Shown here: piece by piece, positions 16,308-25,068 of the stretch
Position numbering within the stretch: the first letter of the stretch is position 1
How the letters are laid out: each line of letters starts with the position of its first letter
NCBI GenBank assembly: GCA_050485425.1
Contig: JBJHBJ010000005.1
Location: forward strand, 1 to 64,000
Reading direction: 5' to 3'
Length of the DNA: 64,000 nt
Source of the DNA: LSCE01 sp050485425
GTDB lineage: Bacteria > Pseudomonadota > Gammaproteobacteria > Nitrococcales > Aquisalimonadaceae
Translations under genes and position numbers: made by a program
The notes under the pieces: generated by a model
Seen by the model: the letters and a program-made list of their open reading frames with translations, nothing else
What the model was told of the DNA's origin: nothing
Database searches by the model: none

Positions 16308-16348
16308 GCGGCCCCGAGACGCGCCCGGACGATGCGTCTCAGGGCCGC
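16308..16348. other. Long hairpin upstream of the flavodoxin-fold gene
   Basis: GCGGCCC-C-GAGACGC at 16308-16322 pairs with GCGTCTC-A-GGGCCGC at 16334-16348: 14 base pairs with one C/A mismatch, loop of 11. No T tract follows. It lies about 50 bases before the next start codon and could be a leader structure or a decayed repeat. Confidence 0.55.
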
Positions 16349-16399
16349 AGAAACGCTGCGAACGTCTGTGACGGGACACTAGTGGAGAGCTGTTTCGCC

Positions 16400-16870
16400 G
16401 TGACCAGCCATAAACACCTGCTTGTGGTCGCCCATGCGCCCTCGCCCAATACCCGCAGACTGGTGGATGCCGTGATGCGTGGCACACGCCATCCGGACAT
16501 CACTGGTGTCGAGGCACGATATCTGCCCCCCCTGGAGGCCGGCCCGGACGACGTGCTGGCAGCGGACGCCCTGATACTGGGAACCACCGAGAACCTGGGC
16601 TACATGAGCGGCGCACTGAAGGACTTCTTCGACCGCAGCTACTACCCATGCCTGGAAAAGACCCAGGGCAAGCCCTACGCGCTGTATATCCGGGCCGGCC
16701 ATGACGGCACCGGGACCCGACGCGCAGTGGAGAGCATCGTGACCGGTCTGCGCTGGCGGGAAATCCAGCCCACGCTGCTCTGCCGCGGCGAGTTCCAGGA
16801 CGCGTTTCTGGACCAGTGCGAGGAACTGGGCATGACGGTCGCCGCCAGCCTGGACGCCGGCATTATCTAG
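16400..16870 (+). CDS. Flavodoxin-fold NAD(P)H:FMN oxidoreductase-like protein
   Basis: A 156-residue flavodoxin-like protein. The N-terminal strand and phosphate loop (HLLVVAHAPSPNTRRLVDAV) and the segment GTTENLGYMSGALKDFFDRS resemble FMN-binding NADPH-dependent reductases (the TENLGYMSG-type loop binds the flavin ring). GTG 16400 gives MTSHKHLLVV and lies ten bases after GGAGAG; a GTG at 16382 in the same frame would leave no spacing for that site. Substrate unknown. It faces the TRAP transporter genes convergently. Confidence 0.8.
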   Translation: MTSHKHLLVVAHAPSPNTRRLVDAVMRGTRHPDITGVEARYLPPLEAGPDDVLAADALILGTTENLGYMSGALKDFFDRSYYPCLEKTQGKPYALYIRAGHDGTGTRRAVESIVTGLRWREIQPTLLCRGEFQDAFLDQCEELGMTVAASLDAGII

Positions 16871-16883
16871 TGTTCCTTAACAG

Positions 16884-18917
16884 TCAGTCCTGAGGCGAAA
16901 CCCTCGGCGCAGCCGCCCGCTGTTCAGCCTGGTAACGCAGGTAGTTCGCCAGCAAGGCCAGGGCCATCACCGCCACCCCGCTGGCCTCCGCGACCGGATC
17001 CGGATAGAACACCGCAACCACTCCGATGGCAATCGCCACCCGCGACGGCCATCCGATGCGTGTGAACAGATAGCCTTCCAGCGCCGCGGCGAACGATGCC
17101 AGTGCCAGTACGGCGATCACCGCGTTCCAGGCCACCACACCCACCGGCCCTCCGAGAATGATCTCCGGATTGAACACCATGAACAGCGGGATCAGGTAAA
17201 GTCCCTTGGCAAACTTCCAGGCCTGGAAGCTGGTCTCCATCGGCTTTGCCCCGGCAATCGCCGCACCGGCAAAACCGGCCAGAGCCACCGGGGGGGTCAC
17301 GTTGGAGTCCTGTGAATACCAGAACACCACCAGGTGCGCGATCAGCAACGGAATACCGAACTCGGCGGTGAGCGCCGGACCGACCAGCACGATCAGCACG
17401 ATGTAGCTGGCAGTCACCGGCAGCCCCATGCCCAGCACCAGGCTGGCCAGCAGTACCATGATCAGTGCCAGGACCACATTGCCACCGGAGAAGGCGATCA
17501 TCATCGCCGAGAACTTCAGTCCCAGGCCGGTCAGACCCACCACGCCGACGATAATGCCGGCCACCGCGCAGGCCATGCTGACCGGGACCGCGTTGCGCGC
17601 GCCCAGCGTCAGCCCCTGCAGCAGCAGCGACAGGCCCTTCCGCAAGTCCAGCCCAAGCGACTGCATCGTCACCGGCTGGCCCTGACGCGGCAGGATGACC
17701 CACTGCCAGATCAGATAACGCAGCGTAGCCACGGCAATCATGGTCATGACCGCATAGAAGCCCACACGCATGGGTGACATGTGCATGACAAGCAGGTAGA
17801 TCAGCACCGCCAGCGGCAGCAGGAAATGCCAGCCTTCGCGCATGACCTCTCGCACCTTGGGCAGCTCGTCCGCGCGCATGCCCTGCATGCCCTGCTTCAC
17901 CGCGATAATGTGGACAAACAGGTAGACCGTGGCGAAATACATTACCGCCGGCAGCACGCTGACCTTGATGATGTCGACATAGGCGATGCCCGTGTACTCG
18001 GCAATCAGGAAGGCGCCCGCTCCCATCAAAGGCGGCATGATCTGGCCGCCGGTACTGGCCGCGGCCTCGATGCCGCCGGCCTGAGCCGGCTTGTAGCCCA
18101 GCCGCTTCATCAGCGGGACCGTAAAGGCGCCGGTGGTCACCACATTGGCGATGGCGCTGCCGGATATCGAACCCATGCCGGCCGACGCCAGCACCGACGC
18201 CTTGGCGGGCCCACCCCGCTGGCGTCCGGTGGCGGCGTAGGCGAGATCGATGAAAAACCTTCCGGCACCGGTGACTTCCAGGAAAGCACCGAACAGGACG
18301 AAGATGAAGATGAAGGTGGCGGCGACGCCCAGCGGCAGTCCGAACAGGCCTTCCTGGCCGAGATAGAGCTGACCGGCGACACGCTCGAGGCTGTATCCAC
18401 GATGCGCAAGGATGCCGGGCATCCACTCACCCAGCCAGGGCAGATCCCCGCGCGGGCCGGCCAGGGCGTACAGAATGGCAGCCACCCCGATCAGCGTGAG
18501 CCCGAGTCCCACTGCCCGCCGGGCCGCCTCCAGCACGGTCACCACGGCAATGCAGGCAACGACGATATCGGTCTGGTTCCAGAAGCCCGCCCGGGCGATG
18601 ATGTCGTCCAGAAACCAGGTGAGATAGAAGCCGGTGACGAAGGCCCCCCCGAGAAAGACGCAATCCAGCACCCAACCCAGCACCCCCCGCCGGCGCGTAC
18701 TACCGAACACCGGAAAAATGAGGATGGCCAGCATCATGATCAGCGCAAGGTGGATACTGCGCTGATAGAACAGACCCAGGGGCTGCACGCCCGCGGCGTA
18801 GAGCTGGAACAGCGATAAGCCGATGGCCAGCAGGCTGATCAGCCAGATGACCGGTTTCGGTGGGACAAGCGCCGTCTTGCCGGCACCGGGTGGGGTGGTT
18901 GCGGTTGTGTCTGTCAT
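16884..18917 (-). CDS. TRAP transporter fused permease (small and large subunits)
   Basis: A 677-residue inner-membrane protein in which the small (DctQ-like, N-terminal about 150 residues) and large (DctM-like) TRAP permease subunits are fused, typical of TAXI-type TRAP systems. Signature parts include SVLASAGMGSISGSAIANVV, TGAFTVPLMKRLGYKPAQAG, EAAASTGGQIMPPLMGAGAF and GMGLPVTASYIVLIVL. Uptake is driven by a sodium or proton gradient together with the binding protein at 19429-20391. ATG 18917 overlaps the DUF1850 gene's TGA by four bases, which settles the start. Substrate unknown; TAXI systems studied so far take up organic acids such as glutamate or alpha-ketoglutarate. Confidence 0.93.
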   Translation of the reverse strand: MTDTTATTPPGAGKTALVPPKPVIWLISLLAIGLSLFQLYAAGVQPLGLFYQRSIHLALIMMLAILIFPVFGSTRRRGVLGWVLDCVFLGGAFVTGFYLTWFLDDIIARAGFWNQTDIVVACIAVVTVLEAARRAVGLGLTLIGVAAILYALAGPRGDLPWLGEWMPGILAHRGYSLERVAGQLYLGQEGLFGLPLGVAATFIFIFVLFGAFLEVTGAGRFFIDLAYAATGRQRGGPAKASVLASAGMGSISGSAIANVVTTGAFTVPLMKRLGYKPAQAGGIEAAASTGGQIMPPLMGAGAFLIAEYTGIAYVDIIKVSVLPAVMYFATVYLFVHIIAVKQGMQGMRADELPKVREVMREGWHFLLPLAVLIYLLVMHMSPMRVGFYAVMTMIAVATLRYLIWQWVILPRQGQPVTMQSLGLDLRKGLSLLLQGLTLGARNAVPVSMACAVAGIIVGVVGLTGLGLKFSAMMIAFSGGNVVLALIMVLLASLVLGMGLPVTASYIVLIVLVGPALTAEFGIPLLIAHLVVFWYSQDSNVTPPVALAGFAGAAIAGAKPMETSFQAWKFAKGLYLIPLFMVFNPEIILGGPVGVVAWNAVIAVLALASFAAALEGYLFTRIGWPSRVAIAIGVVAVFYPDPVAEASGVAVMALALLANYLRYQAEQRAAAPRVSPQD

Positions 18918-19420
18918 GGGCAATCTGCCAGCGCCGTTTGCTTCGAACCGCCAAGGCGGATCATGACCAGTTCACCCGGGACCAGCCGGCTCAGGGAAAA
19001 CTCCCCGTCTTCCAGCAGCACGCGATGATCCACAGCGGGGCTACCCACCCGCAGCAGATAGGCATCGCCGGGAACCGGCTCCAGTATATCTTCGATCCAG
19101 TAGCCGCCCTGGCCGTCGGACTCCTGCCGGCCACGGCCGGGCACATGCCCCAGTCCGGCGGCGAAATCGGGTTGATGGCTGCGCTCGAGCACCATCGCGC
19201 CATCGCGATGGACATAACAGTCACGGATCGGGATTTGCGTGACCGAGTGGTTCCAGGCAATGCACCAGCGCTCATCAGCAGCAAGGGGATGTTGCACCAG
19301 TACGCGGTGCTCACAGCTCACCACTTCCAGCACCGCCTGGGAGGCCGCCAGGAACGTGGTTCCCGCCAGCAGGAACGCTGCTGCCAGCACGACACGCAGT
19401 GCCAGGCCGGCGGGAACCAT
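18914..19420 (-). CDS. DUF1850 protein of a TAXI-TRAP system
   Basis: A 168-residue protein with an N-terminal hydrophobic segment (LALRVVLAAAFLLAGTTFLA), likely signal or anchor. The core has a DUF1850 pattern: CIAWNHSVTQIPIRDCYVH and LERSHQPDFAAGLGHVPG. DUF1850 genes are frequently found between the binding protein and fused permease of TAXI-type TRAP systems, as here: it begins 8 bases after the binding-protein gene and overlaps the permease start. Its function is unknown; it probably is an accessory of the transporter in the periplasm. Confidence 0.85.
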   Translation of the reverse strand: MVPAGLALRVVLAAAFLLAGTTFLAASQAVLEVVSCEHRVLVQHPLAADERWCIAWNHSVTQIPIRDCYVHRDGAMVLERSHQPDFAAGLGHVPGRGRQESDGQGGYWIEDILEPVPGDAYLLRVGSPAVDHRVLLEDGEFSLSRLVPGELVMIRLGGSKQTALADCP

Positions 19421-19428
19421 GGGGTCTG

Positions 19429-20391
19429 TCAGGGCCGCAGGTTATCGGGAATGGCTTCGCCGATCTCCTCGTAGTACCGGATGGCACCGGGGTGCAGCGG
19501 AACCGGCGTGGAGGTCAGGCTGAATTCCACCGTGGTGTCATTGGCAGCCGGGTGAATATCGATGAGGTACTGCACACGCTCGAACATGACCTTGGTGATC
19601 TGGTAGGCCAGTTCCTCGTCCATGTCGGAATTGACGACCAGCACGTTGGGGATGCTGATGGTCTGCACCGGTTCATCGACGCCGTCATACAGACCGGCTC
19701 GCAGCGTGTAAGGGGCAAACACCGGCTCTTCCCCGGCAGCGTTCTGGATTTCCTCGTCGGTGAAACCGATCAGCCTGATATTCCGGGTGGTGGCCAGGTT
19801 CAGGATGGAGCTGGTCGGCGGGCCGACGCTCCAGAAGCCTGCATCAATGTCGCCGTCACGCAGGGCATCCGCGGTCTCGTTGAAGTTCAGCCGCTGGACG
19901 CTCATGTCGTTGTAGCTGAGGCCGTTGGCTTCCAGCAGGGCCCGGGCGTTCAGTTCGGTCCCGCTTCCGGGCGCACCGACGGACACGCGCTTGCCTCTGA
20001 GATCCTGCAGGGAACTGATACCCGAACCGGCCAGGGTGACCAGTTGCACGGCGTTCGGATAAACCGATGCCAGGGCGCGGGTATTCGCGATCTGACGCCC
20101 CTCGAACGCCCCTGTACCGTTGTAGGCCTGGTAGGCGGTATCGGCAAGCACCAGAGCAAGATCGGAATCGCCGCGGAAGATCAGACCCATGTTCTCCACG
20201 GACGCGCCGGTCACCTCGGCCACCGCGGAATAGCCGTCGATATGGCGGTTGATCAGTTCGGCAAGACCACCGCCGATGGGATAATACACGCCGCCGGTAC
20301 CGCCCGTGGCGATGGACAGCCGTTCCTGCGCCATGCCGCTCTGAGCGACCAGTAGCAGTGAAGCGGCCAGCAGGCCGGAAATAATACGCAT
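19429..20391 (-). CDS. TAXI-family TRAP transporter substrate-binding protein
   Basis: Periplasmic binding protein of 320 residues. Signal peptide MRIISGLLAASLLLVAQSGMAQ, then the family start RLSIATGGTGGVYYPIGGGL, the middle segment SLQDLRGKRVSVGAPGSGTE, and ALRDGDIDAGFWSVG. Two ATGs are possible: 20397 sits only two bases from GGAGGA, whereas 20391 has a normal eight-base spacing and gives a cleaner signal peptide. First gene of the binding protein-DUF1850-permease operon. Substrate not inferable. Confidence 0.94.
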   Translation of the reverse strand: MRIISGLLAASLLLVAQSGMAQERLSIATGGTGGVYYPIGGGLAELINRHIDGYSAVAEVTGASVENMGLIFRGDSDLALVLADTAYQAYNGTGAFEGRQIANTRALASVYPNAVQLVTLAGSGISSLQDLRGKRVSVGAPGSGTELNARALLEANGLSYNDMSVQRLNFNETADALRDGDIDAGFWSVGPPTSSILNLATTRNIRLIGFTDEEIQNAAGEEPVFAPYTLRAGLYDGVDEPVQTISIPNVLVVNSDMDEELAYQITKVMFERVQYLIDIHPAANDTTVEFSLTSTPVPLHPGAIRYYEEIGEAIPDNLRP

Positions 20392-20583
20392 GAGCATTCT
20401 CCTCCGAAGGTCTCTCAGGACCTGTTCTTGTTCAGGCTAGACGCGTTCATCAGGCGCCCTGCTGCATACTGTAGCCTTATTCGTCGCGGGAGTTAAGGAG
20501 CCTCTGATGTATTCCCGCGCTCGCACGTGCGCACTGACAACCCGACGCAACGCCAGCATGAACAGCGGCCACGCAGGCTTTCC

Positions 20584-21786
20584 TCAGGACGCCAGAAGCT
20601 CTCGCGCCTGCTCCATTTCCGCACCTGCCTCTTTCAGCAACTCCACCGGATCGACTCCGGCCTGCATGTGCAGAAGTTCCATCGAGGGAATCCGCTCCGG
20701 CTCGGGACAGCCCGAGGCGCTGCGCTGCTCGGGTGTCATGGCCAGCGCCTTGGCAGCGACAACCAGGGTGCACAAGTCGGGCCGGGGACGCTGCCGGTAC
20801 CAGTCTTCCGCCGATTCGGCCACATCGACGAATTCCTGCTCGAAGCCCCACGTCTGCAGAAGCAGCGCCCCCACCAGGCCGCGCAATACAGCAACTGCCT
20901 GCTCCAGCTCGGCCTGATCCCGATAGCCCTCGCTGGCGGCAAACATCAACACCGGTATAACGCCGATATCGTGAACCAGTCCGGCCAGCAGTGCCGATTC
21001 CGGCTCCGCCACGCGATGGCGCCTGGCCAGTACGTAGCTGATCACCGAGACCTTCATGCTGTGCTCCCAGAGCTCCGCCAGGCGCTTGCCCGCCCCCGGT
21101 AAATCGCTCTTGAGCAAACCACTGACGGAATGGGCGATGGCCAGCCGACGGGCGGTACGCATCCCCAGGCGCCTGACAGCATCCTGCAACTGGCGAACAG
21201 GCTCTCCACGACGGTACATGGCGCTGTTGGCGACCTGGATCATCCGCGCGGCAATACCCGGATCCACCTGGATCACGCGTACCAGTTCGGCCGGCTCGAC
21301 CTCGCCCTCCATTGCCTGCAACTGAGCCATGACCCGGGGAATGGCCGGCAGCTTCAACTCGCCTGACGACAGCTCCGCGTACAGCCGTTTCATCAAGTGG
21401 ACTTCCCGCTGCCCGGCCGGGTATTCGCGAATCTGGTAACCGCTACGCTGCTGATCCTCCTTCAGCACGGTCCAGAAACGGCGGTCCGTCCGCAGGATGC
21501 GCGCGGGTCGCACAACCCTGGCGCGCAGCACCTGGCCGAGTTGGAAAATCTCGCCCCGCGCCCGCTGGTTGTCAGCCTGCAGCGTGCGCCGCTCTCCCTG
21601 GGGGAGATCCAGTTCCAGCTCCCCTTCCAACAGGAACAGCATGTAACGGTCGGCCTCCGAGGCGGGCAGCATCTGGCCTGCCGCCAACCGCTCTTCCGTG
21701 GCCTTGGCAAGCAACTGCTGCTGCCGGTCCTCGGACAATTCGTCCACCGGCGTGAGAACGTTCAGCAGTGATGTGAGCCCGGCCAT
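20584..21786 (-). CDS. HDOD-domain signalling protein with cyclic-nucleotide-fold-like N-terminus
   Basis: A 400-residue cytoplasmic regulator. Residues 1-140 resemble a cyclic-nucleotide-binding beta-roll (RYMLFLLEGELELDLPQGER), but the usual phosphate-binding cassette is not obvious. Residues about 150-360 are an HDOD domain: LKLPAIPRVMAQLQAM, VIQVDPGIAARMIQVANSAM, LQDAVRRLGMRTARRLAI, LWEHSMKVSVISYVLARRH and AGLVHDIGVIPVL. HDOD proteins take part in stress, motility or second-messenger signalling without known enzymatic activity. GGAGGG eight bases before ATG 21786 supports the start. Probably monocistronic. Confidence 0.86.
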   Translation of the reverse strand: MAGLTSLLNVLTPVDELSEDRQQQLLAKATEERLAAGQMLPASEADRYMLFLLEGELELDLPQGERRTLQADNQRARGEIFQLGQVLRARVVRPARILRTDRRFWTVLKEDQQRSGYQIREYPAGQREVHLMKRLYAELSSGELKLPAIPRVMAQLQAMEGEVEPAELVRVIQVDPGIAARMIQVANSAMYRRGEPVRQLQDAVRRLGMRTARRLAIAHSVSGLLKSDLPGAGKRLAELWEHSMKVSVISYVLARRHRVAEPESALLAGLVHDIGVIPVLMFAASEGYRDQAELEQAVAVLRGLVGALLLQTWGFEQEFVDVAESAEDWYRQRPRPDLCTLVVAAKALAMTPEQRSASGCPEPERIPSMELLHMQAGVDPVELLKEAGAEMEQARELLAS

Positions 21787-22015
21787 TCCACAACCCTCCC
21801 CGCGAGCTGAAACGTTTACGCATACCAGCGTACACCAAACCCGTGCCCGTGGGCGGCGCACCAATCAATCGACAAAAACTATCACAAAAATAAAAACAAT
21901 TGATTTCATTGTGACGATGTCGCCACCGAACTGAAAGCCAGCCTGGCAGTCTGAGGGCTTTCACAGCCTGGGTGCGTGCTAGACTGAGCTCCCTTCCGCC
22001 AGCCGACCGCACCGT

Positions 22016-23368
22016 ATGACCACAGACGATCTCACGCGGGACAGCATGGGCAGGACGCTGTTCCGCATGACCTGGCCGATGCTGTTCGGCGTGATGTCCT
22101 TGCTGGGGTTTCAATTGGTGGACAGCGCCTTCATCGGCCAGTTGGGCATGGAGCCGCTGGCCGCGCTCGGGTTCACCATTCCCGTGGCCCAGTTGGTCAT
22201 CGGCATGCAGGTGGGCCTGGGCGTGGCAACCACGGCCATCATCGCCCGAACGCTGGGCGCTGGTGACCCGGAACGGGCCCGGCGGCTGGGCACGCTGGTG
22301 CTGATCGCCGGCTCCGCGGGCATGCTGCTGCTCTGTCTCGTATTGTGGCTGAGCCGCGCAGTGATCATGCAGCGCCTGGGGGCGCAGGCAGCGCTGATGC
22401 CGACCATCTCGGCCTATTGGGCTCCGTGGCTGCTCAGTGCCTGGATCGGCGCCCTGCTCTACTTCTGCTACAGCATCGCGCGAGCCAACGGAGACACCCG
22501 CCTGCCGGGGTTGCTCATGGTGATCACCAGCCTGATCAACCTGGCGCTGGACCCGTTGTTCATTTTCACCCTCGGCTGGGGCATGCCCGGCGCCGCCTGG
22601 GCCACCGTGGTGGCGTTCGCCACCGGCATCGTCATCATCCTGCCACGCCTCCTGAGACGCCAGTGGGTCACCGCCGCGCTGGCCGGGCTGGATCCACGGC
22701 CCGCGCTGGTCCAACTGGGGCGTATCGCCGGGCCGGCCACGCTCAGTCAGTTGCTGCCGCCTGTTTCGGCCATGCTGGCCACCTATCTCGTGGCCGGGTT
22801 CGGTTCGGCCGCGGTCGCCGCCTGGGGGCTGGGCACCCGTCTGGAATTCTTTTCCATCGTCGTGGTACTGGCGCTGACCATGTCCGTCCCGCCCATGGCC
22901 AGCCGCCTGCTCGGCGCCGGCGAGCTGGAGCGCATCCGACTGCTGGTCCGGCTGTCCATTCGCTTCATCATCCTCTGGCATCTGGCGGTTGCCGTCCTCT
23001 GGCTGCTGCTCTCCGACCCGCTCTCCCGCCTGCTGAGCGAGGACGCCGGCGTTTCCCAACTGCTGCGCGAATACCTGCTCCGCGTCCCGCTCAGCTACGG
23101 CGCACTCGGTGTGTGCATGCTCATGGTGTCCGTGTGCAACGCGCTGGGTCTGCCGCTGAAGGCATTGATGGCGGCGGGCAGTCGCTTGTTCATCTGCTAT
23201 CTGCCGGGCCTATGGCTGGGCGCCCAGGTTGCCGGCATGACGGGGCTGTACACCGGCGCCCTGCTCGGCAACCTGGCGGCAGGCCTGCTCGCCTGGACGA
23301 TCTACCGCCGGGGCATGGCCCTGCTGGAGCAGCAGGCGGAAGCGGCGGGCAGCCCCGTCCGCAGTTAG
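22016..23368 (+). CDS. MATE-family multidrug/toxin efflux transporter
   Basis: Inner-membrane cation-coupled exporter of 450 residues with about twelve membrane segments in two halves, each starting with the MATE pattern (WPMLFGVMSLLGFQLVDSAF with LGMEPLAALGFTIP; later GRIAGPATLSQLLPPVSAML with FGSAAVAAWGLGTRLEFF). No clear Shine-Dalgarno precedes ATG 22016. The upstream region 21787-22015 is unusually A/T-rich near 21870-21920 and probably holds its promoter. Substrate unknown. A second, only distantly similar MATE gene lies at 27537-28925. Confidence 0.92.
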   Translation: MTTDDLTRDSMGRTLFRMTWPMLFGVMSLLGFQLVDSAFIGQLGMEPLAALGFTIPVAQLVIGMQVGLGVATTAIIARTLGAGDPERARRLGTLVLIAGSAGMLLLCLVLWLSRAVIMQRLGAQAALMPTISAYWAPWLLSAWIGALLYFCYSIARANGDTRLPGLLMVITSLINLALDPLFIFTLGWGMPGAAWATVVAFATGIVIILPRLLRRQWVTAALAGLDPRPALVQLGRIAGPATLSQLLPPVSAMLATYLVAGFGSAAVAAWGLGTRLEFFSIVVVLALTMSVPPMASRLLGAGELERIRLLVRLSIRFIILWHLAVAVLWLLLSDPLSRLLSEDAGVSQLLREYLLRVPLSYGALGVCMLMVSVCNALGLPLKALMAAGSRLFICYLPGLWLGAQVAGMTGLYTGALLGNLAAGLLAWTIYRRGMALLEQQAEAAGSPVRS

Positions 23369-23383
23369 GCAGGCCATGCGCGT

Positions 23384-24805
23384 CTACTGCCGGAAAGCCC
23401 AGCGCAGCACAGCATCCTGAATCGCATTGCCGGGTCCGAGGTGGGCGTCGGGACTGTTCACCATCACCACGACCAGCAGATCGCGCCCGTCGGCCGTGCG
23501 TACGTAGCCCGCAACCGAGGAGACATCATTCAGACGACCAGTCTTCAGACGCATGTGGCCGCTTTCGGCCTGATCCACGAAACGGGAGCGCATGGTGCCG
23601 TCCATACCGGACAGCGGCAGCGAGGCCAGGAACTCGGGCGCGTACAGGCTGACACGGGCAGCTTCCAGCAATTGCAGCACCTGACGGGCCGTGGTGCGGT
23701 TGCTTCGCGACAGACCGGCGGCGTTGTCGATCACCAGCCCTTCGGTCTCGATCCCCAGGCCGGCCAGGGTATCCATCAGCGCCCTGTGCCCTTTGCCTTC
23801 GGTGGCAGGCTCGCCGTACGCCTCATGGCCCATCGCCAGCTTGAAATGGCGGGTCATCACGTTATTGCTGTGCTTGTTGGCGACGACGATCAGCTCCGAC
23901 AGGGGACGTGAGCGATGCACCAGCAGTGGCTCGGCATCTCCGCCTCGCCAGAAATCCTCGCGCCAGCCGCCATCGAACGTTCCGCCCCATTGCCGCCAGT
24001 AGAGCTTGAACAGCCCGTGGGCATAGTCTTCCGGCGGCACCGCCACGCGGGTGAGCGTGAAACGGTCACAGGCTCGGGGATAGCTGCCTTCCAGGATGAC
24101 ACGGGGCTGTTCGGCCAGATGGTAGCTGACGCCGCGCTGGAATCCGCCGCATTGCCCCGCCGCCGGACGGAGCCTGTTGTCGACATCGAGTACCGGTAGC
24201 GGCGGATCCACCTGGGCGCGGACCGTATCGCCCTCGGGATCCACGTCGATGTGGAACTGCAGGGCGTTGAAATTGACCAGCAGCGGATGCGGGGGCTGAT
24301 TGTAGGCGCGGTCCGGCCGGTTATCGAAGGCGGCCGGGTCTTCCGGTTCCAGCGCATAGTGACTGTTGTCGAACACCAGATCCCCGGTAATGGTCTCGAT
24401 GCCGGCTCGCCGCACCGCCGAGACCAGTTTCCAGAATTCCTCGTTGACCAGGTAGGGATCCCCATACCCGCGGATCCACAGATCGCCGTCCAGCCGTCCG
24501 CCACGGGGCCGCGTGTACGCATGCACCTCGGTCTTCCAGCGATAGGCGGGGCCCAGTGCCTCCAGCGCGGCAAAGGTGGTGAAGAGCTTGGTGACCGATG
24601 CGGGATTGCGCCGCGTATCCGGGTTCAGGGCCAGCAGGGGCCGGTCGTTGCCGGGTTCCGCCACCAGGATGCTGACGTTGGCGGACGGCACCCGCTGCCA
24701 TTCCAGTACCTGCGCGATCGGCGGCGGCAGGTCTGATCTCGCCATGGCCGCAGCCGCCCAGAGACAGACGATGAGCAGTACGACGGAGGTAAGAGTTCGT
24801 TGCAT
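23384..24805 (-). CDS. dacB: D-alanyl-D-alanine carboxypeptidase/endopeptidase (PBP4, DacB)
   Basis: Periplasmic class C low-molecular-weight penicillin-binding protein (peptidase family S13), 473 residues. A signal peptide (residues 1-22, ending AAAMAR) precedes the catalytic domain. The three active-site motifs are present: SVTK (Ser70-Lys73), SNN in NKHSNNVMTRHFK, and KTG in MRLKTGRLND. The inserted domain begins near ETITGDLVFDNSHY. It trims or cleaves cross-linked peptidoglycan peptides. ATG 24805 is chosen over upstream starts because it puts the signal peptide first, with GAGACC upstream. Confidence 0.95.
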   Translation of the reverse strand: MQRTLTSVVLLIVCLWAAAAMARSDLPPPIAQVLEWQRVPSANVSILVAEPGNDRPLLALNPDTRRNPASVTKLFTTFAALEALGPAYRWKTEVHAYTRPRGGRLDGDLWIRGYGDPYLVNEEFWKLVSAVRRAGIETITGDLVFDNSHYALEPEDPAAFDNRPDRAYNQPPHPLLVNFNALQFHIDVDPEGDTVRAQVDPPLPVLDVDNRLRPAAGQCGGFQRGVSYHLAEQPRVILEGSYPRACDRFTLTRVAVPPEDYAHGLFKLYWRQWGGTFDGGWREDFWRGGDAEPLLVHRSRPLSELIVVANKHSNNVMTRHFKLAMGHEAYGEPATEGKGHRALMDTLAGLGIETEGLVIDNAAGLSRSNRTTARQVLQLLEAARVSLYAPEFLASLPLSGMDGTMRSRFVDQAESGHMRLKTGRLNDVSSVAGYVRTADGRDLLVVVMVNSPDAHLGPGNAIQDAVLRWAFRQ

Positions 24806-25068
24806 GAGGTCTCGCTCGGAGGACTGGGCCGTTTGCAATTCTACGCAATTGATAGCAGCCGTCCGCGAACGACTGCAAGTTTTCACCGGGGACCGGAATC
24901 CGGCGTTTTGGTTCACTTAAGGAAGCGCTGATCAATTCCCACGTTCGCGCTCGTGCCGGGTTTTTGATCGTGGCCAGGAGCAAGGTGCCGCAGGTAGGCA
25001 TTCTACCTGCGGTGGCTTGCGACAACGTCACGGGCGAAAACCGGCCGAGCCCCAGGGGTTACACTTCC
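24806..25068. other. Intergenic region with a 10-bp inverted repeat
   Basis: About 260 bases between dacB and hrpB. CCGCAGGTAG at 24988-24997 and CTACCTGCGG at 25003-25012 form a perfect stem with a 5-base loop and no T tract. The stretch 24911-25040, beginning AAGGAAGCGCTGATCAATTC, has the look of a mobile-element end or repeat remnant, but no transposase fragment is visible. Confidence 0.4.

Noticed and set aside
20485..20519. CGCGGGA/TCCCGCG hairpin between HDOD and TAXI genes as a terminator
   Set aside because: The loop is 21 bases, there is no T tract, and the position does not fit the end of either transcript.
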